Shown here: in pieces, positions 12,104 through 12,223 of the stretch
Position numbering within the stretch: the first letter of the stretch is position 1
Layout: every line of letters begins with the position of its first letter
Source: Pontiellaceae bacterium
GTDB lineage: Bacteria > Verrucomicrobiota > Kiritimatiellia > Kiritimatiellales > Pontiellaceae
Reading direction: 5' to 3'
Length of the DNA stretch: 12,223 bases
Assembly (NCBI GenBank): GCA_016937035.1
Contig: JAFGWS010000184.1
Span: 1-12,223 of the forward strand
The notes under the pieces: model-generated
The model's input: the letters and a program-made list of their open reading frames with translations, nothing else
Told to the model about the DNA's origin: nothing
Databases searched by the model: none
Position numbers and translations under genes: made by a program

Positions 12104-12223
12104 ATGCAGAAGAAAAAACTAAACGGACGGCGCGAAACGCGCGAGTGGATTATGCAGTTTTTGTTTCAGCTCGATTTTAATCCGGAGCCGATCGATATCG
12201 CGCTGAAGGATTTTTGGGAGGAA
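12104..12223 (+). CDS. nusB: Transcription antitermination factor NusB, partial at the right edge
   Basis: The first 40 codons are present, and the frame is open at the window edge. The start MQKKKLNGRRETREWIMQFL followed by FQLDFNPEP matches the NusB N-terminus, where R-R-x-x-R-E-x-x-x-Q-x-L/F-x-Q-L/Y-D is conserved. NusB works with NusE (S10) in antitermination on rRNA operons. GAGG lies six bases before ATG 12104. NusB often follows ribH, and here it is separated from it only by the toxin-antitoxin pair. It could be transcribed from the riboswitch promoter, the toxin-antitoxin promoter or both. Confidence 0.88.
   Translation, partial: MQKKKLNGRRETREWIMQFLFQLDFNPEPIDIALKDFWEE

Overview
The window looks like chromosomal DNA of a Gram-negative bacterium. 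Three things point, moderately, to the PVC superphylum and a Kiritimatiellota- or Verrucomicrobiota-like host. One secreted protein carries an SHD1-like N-terminal segment. An ECF sigma/anti-sigma pair sits directly behind type II secretion pseudopilin genes. The lumazine synthase is divergent and lies close to nusB. This placement is inferred from protein character, not from a database search.

Left part (1-5550, almost all minus strand). A lipoprotein-type alpha/beta hydrolase runs off the left edge. Upstream of it, in its own transcription direction, lies a unit read gspF - gspG - gspH - ECF sigma - anti-sigma, closed by a clear intrinsic terminator at 834-874. The sigma and anti-sigma genes overlap by ATGA, and an ECF-like promoter sequence lies between gspH and the sigma gene. 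Still further upstream is a complete XerD-type tyrosine recombinase.

Middle (5550-8210). A plus-strand gene for a 67-residue, two-helix membrane protein ends in a strong terminator and converges on a minus-strand operon of three different small heat shock proteins. That operon is preceded by a near-consensus -24/-12 (sigma-54) promoter. The 640 bases beyond it hold no convincing large gene. They contain a 15-bp perfect hairpin with no gene to terminate, diverged repeats, a sigma-70-like promoter and a candidate 37-codon small ORF.

Right part (8213-12223, plus strand). A secreted SHD1-like protein is followed by a riboflavin unit: promoter, FMN riboswitch with terminator, bifunctional ribBA, and ribH. 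A Phd-type antitoxin and a PIN-domain toxin with their own promoter lie between ribH and nusB, and nusB runs off the right edge.

I see no wholly new multi-gene system that I could defend. The items most worth checking are the sigma-54-like control of the triple Hsp20 operon, the ECF sigma pair tied to the pseudopilin genes, the toxin-antitoxin pair between ribH and nusB, a pseudoknot-capable sequence after the anti-sigma stop codon, and the repeat-rich stretch at 7580-8030.
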